This document shows positions 1 to 9,317 of a stretch of DNA of 64,000 bases, one piece after another (the stretch's first letter is position 1; every line of letters starts with the position of its first letter). The notes under the pieces were generated by a model that was not told where the DNA came from, searched no databases, and saw only the letters and a list, made by a program, of their open reading frames with translations. Made by a program: the position numbers and the translations under genes. The stretch spans positions 1 through 64,000 of the forward strand of contig JAJDWA010000002.1 in assembly GCA_022825825.1 (NCBI GenBank), given 5' to 3'. Source of the stretch: Candidatus Poribacteria bacterium (GTDB lineage: Bacteria; Poribacteria; WGA-4E; WGA-3G).

Positions 1-108
1 CTAGTAGGATTAAGCGATGATTTAGATATAGAAGCAGTTGCTACTGCTGAGAATCTTGAAATACTTGAAATATGCAGTAATACATTAGGAAGACAGGATG
101 AGAATTAG
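1..108 (+). CDS. C-terminal end of an unidentified protein (partial)
   Basis: An open frame enters from the left edge and ends at TAG 106-108, giving 35 residues that finish with LGRQDEN. The composition (acidic, Leu/Ile-rich, no low-complexity run) looks like a normal helical C-terminus. The start lies outside the window and no family can be recognised. It could also be a chance open frame, since it is short. Confidence 0.4.
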   Translation, partial: LVGLSDDLDIEAVATAENLEILEICSNTLGRQDEN

Positions 109-242
109 TCGTGTAGATTTGAAACATGACTCTTTAATTGAGTTTTTAATTCTGATATACATTGCCAAATTTGTCAAAGGAGAAGAAAACGATTTGCCAA
201 ACCATTAGTAATGAACGATATTAGATTTTGGAGGAAACTAAA

Positions 243-470
243 ATGGAACGAATCACTGTAGATCCAAGAATTTTGGGAGGAAAACCGATTATCAAAGGAA
301 CTCGCTTATCAGTTGAGTTTATCCTAAATTTACTCGCTTCCAACGTGAGTGAAGAAGAGATTCTTGAGGACTACCAACATATAACCAAATCAGATATTCA
401 CGCGTGTCTGAGATATGCTGCGCGGTGTCATAGGAATGAAATATATCTTGAGTTGAAGTCGGAAGCATGA
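243..470 (+). CDS. DUF433 family antitoxin-like protein
   Basis: A 75-residue protein of the DUF433 family, which is commonly paired with a PIN-like DUF5615 toxin. The signature is near the N-terminus: ITVDPRILGGKPIIKGTRLS, followed by a helix-turn-helix-like segment (VEFILNLLASNVSEEEILEDY). I chose the ATG at 243 rather than the upstream TTG at 228 because GGAGG at 230-234 sits 8 nt before it. The stop overlaps the next start by 4 nt (ATGA), so the pair is translationally coupled. By analogy it should bind DNA and neutralise the downstream protein; this is inferred from the family. Confidence 0.85.
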   Translation: MERITVDPRILGGKPIIKGTRLSVEFILNLLASNVSEEEILEDYQHITKSDIHACLRYAARCHRNEIYLELKSEA

Positions 471-844
471 AATTTGATGAGCTACGAATCCTTACCGATG
501 AAAACGTATCCCCCAAGGTCGTGGCTTTTCTCAGAAATAGCGGGATTGACGTGTTAGATACGAAGGAGCAAGGATGGTTCGGGAAGAAGGATGACGAATT
601 GCTTGAAATAGCGTATCAAGACAACCGATGGATGTTTACACATGATACGGATTTTGGAACTTTGGCGATTCATGAAGGTAAACGGTATGTAGGTATCATC
701 CTCCTAAGAGTCAGGAATATGAATTCAAAAAATATTATAACTGTCTGTAACCAACTTCTTGATCACGACATAGATCTCTTGCAGGGTGCGTTAGTAGTCG
801 TGGAAGAAACCCGAATCAGAATTAGGCATAAAGATGAAGATTAA
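467..844 (+). CDS. DUF5615 PIN-like toxin candidate
   Basis: A 125-residue protein matching the DUF5615 (Mut7-C-like PIN) family. Visible motifs are LTDENVSPKVVAFLRNSGID at the N-terminus (first acidic site, D-E-N), DELLEIA, and FTHDTDFGTLA, the conserved D-x-D-F acidic block typical of PIN-like nucleases. It overlaps the DUF433 gene by 4 nt, the usual antitoxin-then-toxin order. Probable activity is RNA cleavage, held in check by the partner; this is family-based inference. The pair may serve plasmid-like maintenance or defence. Confidence 0.85.
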   Translation: MKFDELRILTDENVSPKVVAFLRNSGIDVLDTKEQGWFGKKDDELLEIAYQDNRWMFTHDTDFGTLAIHEGKRYVGIILLRVRNMNSKNIITVCNQLLDHDIDLLQGALVVVEETRIRIRHKDED

Positions 845-856
845 CCTTACATGAAC

Positions 857-1843
857 TTAAAAAGGTGGTGCAGTCAAACGCACAAACGAACGCGACACCT
901 CATCCAACTCCTCACGAACAGCCGCATCTAATTCCCAACCGACACCGCCAAGCGTGTCGTCCAATTGTTCAATTGTATCGCTGCCACTGATAGCAACGGT
1001 GACTTCAGGGTGTGATACCACCCATGCCACTGCGAGTTGTGCGGGTGTTTTTCCTAACTCATCCGCAAGCCGTTTGAGCGTTGCAAGGACTTTTCCAGTA
1101 GCACCACGCATTCTGCGGTCATATTCTTCTGGGTAACGCCTTGCCCAGAGCGTGCCATCAGGGGGCGGTTCATCTGGAGAATAGACACCGCTCAATAAGC
1201 CAACCGATAACGGACTATAACACATCACGCCAAGCCCTTCCTCACGCACTAATCCGAACATTTCGGTTTCCAAATCTCTATTTAGCAGATTATACATATT
1301 TTGAATGCACATATAGGGTGTGGCGTTAATGCTATCAGCAATCCAGAGTGCTTTGCAAACCTGCCAAGCATGGTGATTACAACAGCCAAGGTAACGAACC
1401 TTTCCTGAACGTACCAGATCGTCTAAAGTACGGATTGTTTCCTCTTGCGGTGTGGTGTCGTCTGTCACATGAATCAGATAGACATCAATATGATCAGTGC
1501 CGAGACGTGTCAGCGAACGGTCTATCTCTCGCATGATGTGGTATCGCGATAACCCGTAATCGTTTGGTCCTTGCCCGATGTGGCTGCAGACTTTGGAGGT
1601 AATCACCACATCATCCCGTTTTCCTTTTATTGCTTTGCCGAGGATAACCTCAGAACGACCAATATTAGCTCGGTCATCCATGGGACCATATACATTGGCA
1701 CAATCAATCAAGTTGATTCCATTATCAATTGCATGTTCGATCAACCGTTGGGCAGCGTTTTCGTCGCCTTGCCCTCTAAATCCTAATCCCAACGCAAGTG
1801 GACTCACCTTAACACCTGCTTTACCAAAATTGACATATTCCAT
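857..1843 (-). CDS. Aldo/keto reductase
   Basis: A 328-residue TIM-barrel NAD(P)H-dependent oxidoreductase of the aldo/keto reductase family. The catalytic tetrad can be read: Asp and Tyr in DCANVYG, Lys in VITSKV, and His in YLIHVTDD. The C-terminal cofactor region is visible as VAISGSDTIEQLDDTLGG. The ATG at 1843 is preceded by AGGAGA with a good spacing. It faces the toxin gene tail-to-tail with 12 nt between the two stops. The substrate cannot be told; close relatives are annotated as general aldo/keto reductases of the YdhF/perakine-reductase type. Confidence 0.9.
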   Translation of the reverse strand: MEYVNFGKAGVKVSPLALGLGFRGQGDENAAQRLIEHAIDNGINLIDCANVYGPMDDRANIGRSEVILGKAIKGKRDDVVITSKVCSHIGQGPNDYGLSRYHIMREIDRSLTRLGTDHIDVYLIHVTDDTTPQEETIRTLDDLVRSGKVRYLGCCNHHAWQVCKALWIADSINATPYMCIQNMYNLLNRDLETEMFGLVREEGLGVMCYSPLSVGLLSGVYSPDEPPPDGTLWARRYPEEYDRRMRGATGKVLATLKRLADELGKTPAQLAVAWVVSHPEVTVAISGSDTIEQLDDTLGGVGWELDAAVREELDEVSRSFVRLTAPPF

Positions 1844-1921
1844 AATTTTTCTCCTAATAGATATTACCTTTTGACCACAATACCTTCGCCAAAAAATAGT
1901 TGAATATAGTAAACTTTAGAA

Positions 1922-2074
1922 TTATTGATACATGTTTATAACCTCATTTAGTGGTATACCTGCATTGTATTCACGCAGGCGTTTGATGTTCACAAGATCA
2001 TGATCAGTGGTTTCTATCAATTCGCGGGTGCGTTGTCCATTATCACCAAATGCTTTGAGGAAAGCCGAGGACAC
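1922..2074 (-). pseudogene. Short unrecognised ORF, probable gene remnant
   Basis: In the otherwise empty 1844-2125 interval a leftward frame of 50 codons runs from GTG 2074 to TAA 1922. It reads like a protein C-terminus, with stretches such as AFLKAFGDNGQRTRELIE and NIKRLREYNAGIPLNEVI. There is no ribosome-binding site, and a TGA lies just upstream in the same frame, so it is more likely the surviving tail of a decayed gene than an active one. I do not recognise the family. Confidence 0.3.
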
Positions 2075-2125
2075 AAAGACGCTTCAAGCATCAATTTGGT
2101 CGTTTTATAGTAACCTCTCAAATTA

Positions 2126-3724
2126 TTATGGCTGAACCGATGAAGGAAGTTCTTGTATCACAGGAATCACGTAGCTACGAATTGTCAAACCTTCAAATGT
2201 TTCAGTTTCTACACGAGGTTCTGGTGTCTTGCGGTGATCAAACACGACATAATACCCCTCTACCGCTTTTTCTGTTCTAACATAAGCAGCGAGTTGTGCT
2301 TTGCCTGCCTGATAGCGAGTATCTCCACCCCATATTTTTGTCTCAACGATATATTTTCGGTTATTGTGAAGGATAAGAATGTCCAATCTACCGCGTCCTG
2401 TCTGCACCTCAAGATACATAGTCCCACCCACAATTTGCACAAATTGACTCAGGTAGGCGAAGAGAAGATGTTGACCTACATATTCTTGTGGTGTCTCTGG
2501 CACTTGTAGGATTTTGAAACCTACGCGTGCAATAAAGTCTCGGAAGTTATCAAGGAGTGCCTCCATCTGAACATGTCCATCGGGTGTGAGATAGTCTTGA
2601 AATTCAGGACGATTGTCATCCGTTAAATATTCCTGCTCAAGCCCATTTACAAGCGGTTTAAACGCCCGTATAATACGATACTGATAAATAGGGTTGACAA
2701 TTTCGCACATCCCATCAGCCCCTTCAGCAATAACACCATACATTGCGAGTTCACTTATCAAATCGCTATCCAAGATGAATTCCACACCTTCATCATAGGA
2801 AGCGATCTTCATGAGAAGTGATTCAAACCGTCGATCTCTACGGATATTAGTTATGAGATGATCAATATTCGTGTTTCGTTCACGAAGGAGTTTTACGTGT
2901 GCATTTGTAAAGTGTTCTGTTGTAATTGGTTCACTTTTCGGGATATCCATTTCCTCTGTAAGTATTTGCGCGAATCGATTGACAAGCACCGGTTGTCCAG
3001 CAGTCTGTTTGTGAATAGATTCGATAACTTCAGAGTCAAAGGGTTGTCCAACTTCGTCCGTGTACTGTGAAAGAAGCTCCTGTACTTGCTCAAGCGTGAA
3101 ATTGGGTAATTTGAATTCATCTTGGATATTGAATGGAGATATTGAACGGTCGTAATTCAGTTGTGTGATGTTTTTGACACCGACAATGCCGACGCTGTAA
3201 GGACATCGATTTTTTTGGGAAAGATAAATCTGGCGGAGTGTATGTAGAAATCCTCGTAAGGCTGGTGGTGGGGTAGCATCAAACTCGTCAATAATCATGA
3301 CAAACCGCTGCTTTTTCAACAAACTTCCAAGGGTTTCAAAAAACTCTAACATTGAAACAGAATCGGTTATCTGTGCACTTACTAAAAATTGGTTGAGTTC
3401 TTCAGGAAGATTTTGTCCCCGTTTTTGGTATACGTCCTTAATTTTTTTACAAATTTCGTTACAGAAAGAACTATAGAAGACAGTAGTATCAATGTCTACG
3501 TACATCTCAAAATTCAGTTGTATAGGAAAATATCCATTCTCTTTACGTTCAAGTGCATCAAGCGCGTTTCGGAAGAACGTAGTCTTACCGGTCTGGCGCG
3601 GCGCAAAGAGAACAATGTATCTCCCCTTTTCCAACCGATCAACAAAATCCGTAAGTTCTTCCGTGCGGGCGACAACGTAGTTATCTTCAGGGTAAACAGG
3701 GCCGCGTGTTTCAAACCATCGCAT
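2126..3724 (-). CDS. AAA-ATPase with C-terminal PD-(D/E)XK nuclease domain
   Basis: A 532-residue protein. The N-terminal AAA domain has a Walker A at about residues 39-48 (APRQTGKTTF) and a Walker B at about 142-149 (FVMIIDEFD). The C-terminal region carries a PD-(D/E)XK core: GRLDILILHNNRKYIVETKIW supplies the Asp, Glu and Lys, and a downstream Q-containing helix (GKAQLAAYV) fits the fold. This architecture is frequent in Bacteroidetes, cyanobacteria and uncultured phyla, and its function is unknown. A role in nucleic-acid handling or defence is an inference. SD AAGGAG precedes the ATG. It stands alone, with hairpin repeats on its upstream side. Confidence 0.85.
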   Translation of the reverse strand: MRWFETRGPVYPEDNYVVARTEELTDFVDRLEKGRYIVLFAPRQTGKTTFFRNALDALERKENGYFPIQLNFEMYVDIDTTVFYSSFCNEICKKIKDVYQKRGQNLPEELNQFLVSAQITDSVSMLEFFETLGSLLKKQRFVMIIDEFDATPPPALRGFLHTLRQIYLSQKNRCPYSVGIVGVKNITQLNYDRSISPFNIQDEFKLPNFTLEQVQELLSQYTDEVGQPFDSEVIESIHKQTAGQPVLVNRFAQILTEEMDIPKSEPITTEHFTNAHVKLLRERNTNIDHLITNIRRDRRFESLLMKIASYDEGVEFILDSDLISELAMYGVIAEGADGMCEIVNPIYQYRIIRAFKPLVNGLEQEYLTDDNRPEFQDYLTPDGHVQMEALLDNFRDFIARVGFKILQVPETPQEYVGQHLLFAYLSQFVQIVGGTMYLEVQTGRGRLDILILHNNRKYIVETKIWGGDTRYQAGKAQLAAYVRTEKAVEGYYVVFDHRKTPEPRVETETFEGLTIRSYVIPVIQELPSSVQP

Positions 3725-3869
3725 CTCTTTATTCTCCTTAAGTCGTTGAAGGAATTATATCAGATTGCGGTGTGGAAGTCTATAAGAAAAGAAGTGTTTG
3801 GCAGGGATATAGATAACACAAACTGAATGAAAATTAAGATTAATTCGATAATTTTGAAGAAAGATCCAC

Positions 3870-4013
3870 TGCGGTTGGGAAACCGCACCTAATGAAATTT
3901 GACAAACAAAATCGGTAATTGCAGTTGTAAGGGTTAGGTTGCCTAACCGAACCTGTGTTTATCCAGTCTCATATCAGAATACGCGTTTGGTATTCTGAAT
4001 TGGTTAGGAAACC
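3870..4013. repeat. Cluster of three dispersed hairpin repeats
   Basis: The 317-nt gap between the nuclease gene and folK holds no gene but three copies of the window-wide hairpin. The first is 3870-3887 (arms TGCGGTT / AACCGCA, loop GGGA). The second is a degenerate copy around 3931-3953 (GGTTAGG...CCTAACC). The third is a half-degenerate copy around 4002-4013 (GGTTAGGAAACC). AT-rich tracts with the word ATTCGATAAT or ATCGGTAATT lie between them, as in the elements near 38.46 and 54.36 kb. Confidence 0.7.
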
Positions 4014-4041
4014 GCATCTACCGGGGAGTGGGCACATATTT

Positions 4042-4569
4042 TTAGGTTTCACTGTAAGACGGTAGGTAGCATGATAAATCATGATCTTCACTTTTCACAA
4101 CAGATTTATCATCTTCAAGACGTTCAAGGGTGGTTTGGATGGTTTCATTGAAAACGGGATGCACAACATCTGGAGCGATTTCAGCTAATGGAATAAGCAC
4201 AAAATGACGGAGGTGCATTTCTGGATGGGGAATAATAAGGTCGGGAGCTTGTAAGCAGATATCTCCATAAATTAGAATATCCATGTCAATTTCTCTCGGC
4301 CCCCAACGGATACGGTGTTGTCTGCCAACATCGGTTTCAATTTGTTTTAAAGTGTGCAGCAAGGTGTGAGGGGAAAGGCACGTTTTGATAGCAACAACAC
4401 CGTTTAGAAACTTTGCCTGTGCTTCATTACCGACAGGGGCTGTTTCGTAAAGGGAGGAAATCTTTTGTAAAGTGATTTCCTCCACTTCTACTAAGACCTG
4501 GATGGCGTTTTGGATGTACGCGAATCTATCGCCGATGTTGCTGCCGAAGCCAATGTATGCTAAATGCAC
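4042..4569 (-). CDS. folK: 2-amino-4-hydroxy-6-hydroxymethyldihydropteridine pyrophosphokinase
   Basis: A 175-residue HPPK that transfers pyrophosphate from ATP to 6-hydroxymethyl-dihydropterin in folate synthesis. The N-terminus [10 protein letters not shown] and the family signature [15 protein letters not shown] (about residues 90-105) are both present, followed by [21 protein letters not shown]. Length is normal. It is the last gene of the leftward fab operon, 41 nt after fabF, an unusual partner for fatty-acid genes but likely just co-transcribed. No clear SD is seen before its ATG. Confidence 0.95.
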   Translation of the reverse strand: MHLAYIGFGSNIGDRFAYIQNAIQVLVEVEEITLQKISSLYETAPVGNEAQAKFLNGVVAIKTCLSPHTLLHTLKQIETDVGRQHRIRWGPREIDMDILIYGDICLQAPDLIIPHPEMHLRHFVLIPLAEIAPDVVHPVFNETIQTTLERLEDDKSVVKSEDHDLSCYLPSYSET

Positions 4570-4610
4570 AAGGTTTTCAAATGGTAAGAACAGAACTGGG
4601 GCACTAACGA

Positions 4611-5849
4611 CTAATCGGTAAATTTCCGAATAGCGATAGAGGTGTTGTGTCCGCCGAAGCCGAATGCATTGGAAAGCGCGACTTCAATCTTTGCGTCACG
4701 ACTCTCATTTGGAACGTAATCCAAATCACACTCTTCATCCGGCACTTCGTAGTTAATAGTAGGCGGTACAAAGCCTTTTTTCATGCCGCCTATGCAGGCG
4801 ATAAGCTCCACGGCACCTGCCGCACCAAGCAGATGTCCAACCATAGACTTCGTAGAACTAATCGGAATTTTGTAGGCCCGTTCATTGAAGAGGGATTTAA
4901 TAGCGTTCGTTTCGGCAACATCACCGATCGGTGTAGAGGTACCGTGTACGTTGATATAATCAACGGTATCTATCGGCAGTTTTGCATCACTAAGCGCAAA
5001 TTCCATCGCTTTGGCTGCACCTTCACCGTTTTTAGGTGGACTCACCATATCGTGTGCATCCGAAGTCATTCCGAAACCGACAACTTCAGCGTAGATATTG
5101 GCACCACGTTTTTTGGCATTTGAAAGCGATTCAAGGATTAGAACTCCCGCGCCTTCCCCCATAACAAATCCATCGCGTTCTTTGTCGAACGGACGAGAAG
5201 CACGTTCAGGTTCATGGTTACGTTCAGACATCGCACGCATTGCACAGAACCCCGCAACAGCCAATGGTGTAATCGCTGATTCAGCACCACCTGTAAACAT
5301 CACATCCGCATATCCGTGTTGAATCAAGCGGAATGATTCACCGATAGAATGGTTGGAAGTTGCACAAGCAGTGACAGACGCAGAATTGGGCCCTCTGAGA
5401 TCAAAATGGATAGACACTTGCCCTGATGCCATGTTAATGATCATAAATGGCACGAGAAATGGACTAACGCGTCTAGGCCCCTTTTCAATTAGGGTTCTTG
5501 CATTTTCCTCAAGTACACCGATACCACCGACACCAGAACCGATTTGGACTCCTGCGCGGTAGGGGTCAACCTTAGACAGGTCCAAACCAGAATCTTCATG
5601 TGCCATCATAGCGGCAGCAAGTGCGTACTGAATGAAAAGCGGGAAACGGGATGCAGCTTTCTTATCCAGATACTTTTCCGCTTCAAAGTTTTTAACTTCA
5701 GCGGCAATCTGGGTGCGATATTCGCTTGCATCAAAAAAGGTTAAAGGTCCGATTCCGTTTTTACCGACAGCAAGCGCATCCCAATATTCTTCTTTCGTAT
5801 TGCCAATTGCATTGACAACACCAATTCCTGTAATAACTACACGCTCCAC
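4611..5849 (-). CDS. fabF: 3-oxoacyl-ACP synthase II (KAS II)
   Basis: A 412-residue condensing enzyme that extends acyl-ACP with malonyl-ACP in type II fatty-acid synthesis. The Cys-His-His triad is readable: Cys in [12 protein letters not shown] (about residue 162), His in [11 protein letters not shown] (about 303) and His in [15 protein letters not shown] (about 340). The start is GTG at 5849, with AAGGAT 8 nt upstream. It follows acpP by 86 nt in the standard acpP-fabF order, and length is typical. Confidence 0.97.
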   Translation of the reverse strand: MERVVITGIGVVNAIGNTKEEYWDALAVGKNGIGPLTFFDASEYRTQIAAEVKNFEAEKYLDKKAASRFPLFIQYALAAAMMAHEDSGLDLSKVDPYRAGVQIGSGVGGIGVLEENARTLIEKGPRRVSPFLVPFMIINMASGQVSIHFDLRGPNSASVTACATSNHSIGESFRLIQHGYADVMFTGGAESAITPLAVAGFCAMRAMSERNHEPERASRPFDKERDGFVMGEGAGVLILESLSNAKKRGANIYAEVVGFGMTSDAHDMVSPPKNGEGAAKAMEFALSDAKLPIDTVDYINVHGTSTPIGDVAETNAIKSLFNERAYKIPISSTKSMVGHLLGAAGAVELIACIGGMKKGFVPPTINYEVPDEECDLDYVPNESRDAKIEVALSNAFGFGGHNTSIAIRKFTD

Positions 5850-5935
5850 GAGACCGATCCTTTTCTAAAGTAGGTGAAGAGGGCTTATGGTTTGCGGTTA
5901 CATGCCCTCAACAGGTTTTTCTGAATATGTAGAAT

Positions 5936-6169
5936 CTATACGTGCTCATCAAGGTAATCAAGGGCATCTTGGACAGTTTGTATTTTTTCAGCATCACTGT
6001 CAGGGATTTCAAGGTCAAATTCCTCTTCAAGAGCCATAACCAATTCAACGGTATCAAGCGAATCAGCTCCAAGGTCTTCCATAAATGAGGCATCAGGGGT
6101 TACGTTATTTGCGTCAATACCGAGTTGGTGTGCGATAATTTCAATAAGTCGTTCTTGGTTTGTAGCCAT
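5936..6169 (-). CDS. acpP: Acyl carrier protein
   Basis: A 77-residue acidic ACP. The phosphopantetheine attachment Ser is in [19 protein letters not shown] (about residue 37). The protein carries growing acyl chains between FabD, FabH, FabF and FabG, all encoded next to it. It lies between fabG and fabF in the conserved order. The 180-nt gap to fabG could hold an extra promoter, as is common before acpP, but I see no clear one. AGGAGA lies about 13 nt upstream of the ATG. Confidence 0.97.
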   Translation of the reverse strand: MATNQERLIEIIAHQLGIDANNVTPDASFMEDLGADSLDTVELVMALEEEFDLEIPDSDAEKIQTVQDALDYLDEHV

Positions 6170-6349
6170 GTCTTTAATTTAATCTCCTATCAAAACGGAC
6201 GGATACATCAACAACAGGATCCGCTCCTAAGTTTAAAATATCTAAAGTTAATTTGTAGGGTAAGTTTGATATTCTTACCTGTCCCTACGGTAAGCCAATA
6301 TTAAGAAAACAAAGTTTGCTGTCTATTGACAGAATTAGAAATATATGAG

Positions 6350-7114
6350 TTACATCACCATGCCGCCGTCAACCTGCAAGGTTTGGCCTGTGATATAACG
6401 TGCGGCATTAGATGCCAAAAAGCAGACAAGGTCTGCAACATCTTCCGGGGTGCCAAAATTCTGTAATGGAATAAGTTCAAGTGCTTTTTTCTGAAACTCT
6501 TCAGGTATTGCTGCTGTCATGTCGGTTGTAATAAATCCAGGGGCAATAGCGTTTACAGTGATGCCGCGTGTCCCAACCTCTTTCGCAGTCGTTTTTGTTA
6601 GACCTATGATGCCAGCTTTCGCTGCGGCATAACTTGCTTGTCCGGGATTTCCCATTAAACCGATAACTGACGATATGTTAATAATGCGCCCACTCTTCTG
6701 ACGGACCATAGGACGAAGAACAGCACGGGTGCAATACATCGTTCCTGTAAGATTTGTCTGTAACACCGCCTCCCAATCATCGTCTTTGAGACGCATCAGC
6801 AACATATCACGTGTGATTCCAGCGTTATTGACAAGGATATCAATTTGCGAAAACTGTTCAAGTGTTGCTTCAACAAGCGTTTCAACATCTTCCTTTTTGG
6901 AAATATCGGCAGCTATTGCATGTGTGTTATAGCCTTTGTCTTTCAACGCAGTAGCGGTTTGGGAGACACTTTCAGTAGAACGCGAGCAGATAACGACGTT
7001 TGCACCAACTTCACATAATCTGTGGGCAATTGCTGCGCCGATACCGCGCGACGCACCTGTTACAATCGCCGTTTTTCCATTCAGCATATCCTCTGTAAAA
7101 ACACGCTGTTCCAT
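6350..7114 (-). CDS. fabG: 3-oxoacyl-ACP reductase
   Basis: A 254-residue short-chain dehydrogenase reducing beta-ketoacyl-ACP with NADPH. It shows the Rossmann glycine motif TGASRGIG, NNAG at about residue 97, the catalytic Ser in INISSVIG, and Tyr-x3-Lys in SYAAAKAG. The C-terminus NAIAPGFITTDM...GQTLQVDGGMVM is characteristic of FabG. The ATG directly abuts the fabD stop (TAA ATG), so the two are coupled. The first nine residues precede the usual N-terminus, so an internal ATG (MLNGKTAIV) remains possible. Confidence 0.97.
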   Translation of the reverse strand: MEQRVFTEDMLNGKTAIVTGASRGIGAAIAHRLCEVGANVVICSRSTESVSQTATALKDKGYNTHAIAADISKKEDVETLVEATLEQFSQIDILVNNAGITRDMLLMRLKDDDWEAVLQTNLTGTMYCTRAVLRPMVRQKSGRIINISSVIGLMGNPGQASYAAAKAGIIGLTKTTAKEVGTRGITVNAIAPGFITTDMTAAIPEEFQKKALELIPLQNFGTPEDVADLVCFLASNAARYITGQTLQVDGGMVM

Positions 7115-8053
7115 TTATTCACCGTTTCCATATTTATCTGTCACAAGTGAAAGTGTTTCAACATCTTCAACGTTCAAGGCAGAAGATTCGGGCAACGTTC
7201 GTTTTACCAAACCAGATAAAACCTTTCCCGGGCCTACTTCAACAAAATCTGTGATTCCACTTTTTTTAATCGTGTATAACGTTTTTTCCCATTGAACAGG
7301 TTCGGTTATCTGTTGAAAGAGTAGGTGTTTGATATTTTCTGTATCTGTTGCAAACTCGCCTGTTACGTTCATCGTTATATTAATTTGCGGTGGACAGAAC
7401 TTTACCGAGTCGAGAACAACCTGAAACTTTTGTTGTGCTGATTCCATCAGTGGCGAATGAAAAGCACCACTGACTGGTAAGGAGCGACACCTTCTCGCGC
7501 CAATTATATCAGCTGCAAGGGCTACGACCTGATTGACAGCATCAACTTCTCCTGAAATTACCAATTGTCCTGGGCAGTTGTAATTGGCGATCTTCACCAC
7601 ACCATCAACCTTTTCACAAAAGTGTTCAAGCTGCTCTGCATCCATTCCGAGGAGCGCTGCCATCGTACCGTTCTGCTCTTCACCAGCTTCCGCCATAAAC
7701 TGCGCACGGGCACTCACCAATCTTAACGCGTCCGCAAACTCAAGAACGCCAGACGTTACAAGTGCGGAATACTCTCCTAAACTGTGACCTGCTACAACCT
7801 GTGGCACAATTCCCAATTGTGTTAGTACTCTTAAAGTAGCGACGCTGCACGTTAAAATAGCGAGTTGTGTGTTTTCTGTCTGCTTTAATTCTGCTTCTGG
7901 TCCCTCAAAACAGAGTTGGCTTAATGGTCTTTCTAATAAATTATCTGCTTCATCAAAGACGTCTTTGGCAATTGGATAGGTCCCTGCCAATTCAACTCCC
8001 ATTCCAACCTTCTGTGAACCCTGTCCTGGAAAAATAAAGGTAATTTGTGTCAT
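7115..8053 (-). CDS. fabD: Malonyl-CoA:ACP transacylase
   Basis: A 312-residue acyltransferase that loads malonate onto ACP. The N-terminus FIFPGQGSQKVGMG, the nucleophile elbow GHSLGEYSAL (Ser about residue 91) and the His in SGAFHSPLM (about 200) are all present, as is the Gln/Arg-bearing region near VSARAQFM. Length is normal. It abuts fabH on one side and fabG on the other with no gap, in the conserved fabH-fabD-fabG order. Confidence 0.97.
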   Translation of the reverse strand: MTQITFIFPGQGSQKVGMGVELAGTYPIAKDVFDEADNLLERPLSQLCFEGPEAELKQTENTQLAILTCSVATLRVLTQLGIVPQVVAGHSLGEYSALVTSGVLEFADALRLVSARAQFMAEAGEEQNGTMAALLGMDAEQLEHFCEKVDGVVKIANYNCPGQLVISGEVDAVNQVVALAADIIGARRCRSLPVSGAFHSPLMESAQQKFQVVLDSVKFCPPQINITMNVTGEFATDTENIKHLLFQQITEPVQWEKTLYTIKKSGITDFVEVGPGKVLSGLVKRTLPESSALNVEDVETLSLVTDKYGNGE

Positions 8054-9043
8054 TTACAACCGTAAAAGCGTACTTCCCCATGTCAAGCCAGCACCGAAAG
8101 TTACGAGCAATATCAGGTCACCTGGTTTGGCGCGTCCATCTTGGATCGCTTCGTCTAATGCGATGATTACCGTTGCAGCAGAAGTATTGCCGTATTTGTC
8201 TACGTTTATGTATACCTTTTCTCGTGGCACGCCAAGCCTATCGCCGACCGCTTCAATAATGCGCAAGTTCGCTTGATGGGGTATTAACAAGTCAACATCT
8301 TCAACGCTGAGATTTGCTTTGCTTAGGGCGCGTTGTGCTGCTTCTGGCATGAGACGCACCCCAAGTTTGAAAACTTCGCGCCCATTCATCTGAATTTTAT
8401 CAAGTTTTTGATCAATTGCCTCTGATGTTACCGGCATCCTGGAACCACCAGCGGGTATGCCGAGTAGGTCAATGTCAGCATAATCACCGTCAGACCCAAT
8501 GTAAGAGGCGAGGATCCCTTTCGGTTCTTCAGTTGCTTGGACAACGGCAGCACCAGCACCATCTCCAAAAAGGACACATGTGTTTCTATCATTCCAATCA
8601 ACGATATTGTTAAAAACTTCGCCACCGACAACAAGTATAGTATCATATTGCTCAGATATAATCAAGCCGTTTGCTAAATCAAGCCCATATAAGAATCCTG
8701 CACATGCTGCGGATATATCCATCGCACAAGCGTTTTTCGCACCGATCCCTTTCTGCACATAACAAGCAGTTGATGGAAAAAATGTGTCGGGTGTAACAGT
8801 AGCGACGAGAATCATTTCGATTTCGAGTGGGTCGATTTGCGCTTTTTTAATAGCTAATCGTGCTGCTTGCGCGCTGAGATCTGAAGTGGCGATATCGTCT
8901 TCGGCGATTCGTCTCTCAACAATGCCTGTGCGTTGGCGAATCCATTCGTCGCTGGTATCCACCATTTTTTCGAGATCAAAATTGGTTAAAACGGTTTCAG
9001 GTAGATAAGAACCTGTCCCTGTGATTGCTGCATATCGGTCCAT
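8054..9043 (-). CDS. fabH: 3-oxoacyl-ACP synthase III
   Basis: A 329-residue initiating condensing enzyme joining acetyl-CoA and malonyl-ACP. The triad is visible: Cys in SAACAGFLYGL (about 113), His in IPHQANLRI (about 253) and Asn in YGNTSAA (about 283). The ATG is preceded by AAAGGAT. It follows rpmF by 85 nt; in many bacteria plsX would lie between these two genes but it is absent here. Confidence 0.97.
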   Translation of the reverse strand: MDRYAAITGTGSYLPETVLTNFDLEKMVDTSDEWIRQRTGIVERRIAEDDIATSDLSAQAARLAIKKAQIDPLEIEMILVATVTPDTFFPSTACYVQKGIGAKNACAMDISAACAGFLYGLDLANGLIISEQYDTILVVGGEVFNNIVDWNDRNTCVLFGDGAGAAVVQATEEPKGILASYIGSDGDYADIDLLGIPAGGSRMPVTSEAIDQKLDKIQMNGREVFKLGVRLMPEAAQRALSKANLSVEDVDLLIPHQANLRIIEAVGDRLGVPREKVYINVDKYGNTSAATVIIALDEAIQDGRAKPGDLILLVTFGAGLTWGSTLLRL

Positions 9044-9128
9044 GCTAAAGAATCCTTTTAAGCCGATTTAGAAGAATCAACACAAATGTATGAATTTAAT
9101 CGGCGAAAATTGAAAGGTGGCGTCTTAT

Positions 9129-9317
9129 CTACAGTTGTTCTTCCGTAGACTTTAGGACTGTTCTCCCTTTATAGTGCCCACAATGCGTGCAGACTCGGTG
9201 TGAAACCATCATTCCCCCACAATATGAGCAATCTGTGATAACTTGGCTCCGGAGTGCATGATGACTTCTCCGCATTCTTTTTTTTGATTTTGATGTTTTA
9301 CGTTTTGGATGTGCCAT
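9129..9317 (-). CDS. rpmF: 50S ribosomal protein bL32
   Basis: A 62-residue basic ribosomal protein. The N-terminus AHPKRKTSKSKKRMRRSHHA and the zinc-ribbon Cys pairs CSYC and CTHC (about residues 30-47) identify a Zn-binding (C+) bL32. Its start overlaps the end of yceD by 20 nt, the usual yceD-rpmF coupling. Confidence 0.96.
   Translation of the reverse strand: MAHPKRKTSKSKKRMRRSHHALRSQVITDCSYCGGMMVSHRVCTHCGHYKGRTVLKSTEEQL

Noticed and set aside
8416-9008. Rightward frames opposite fabH and similar mirror frames opposite fabF, dnaK and res
   Set aside because: They follow the codon periodicity of the real genes on the other strand and lack SD sites and known motifs.
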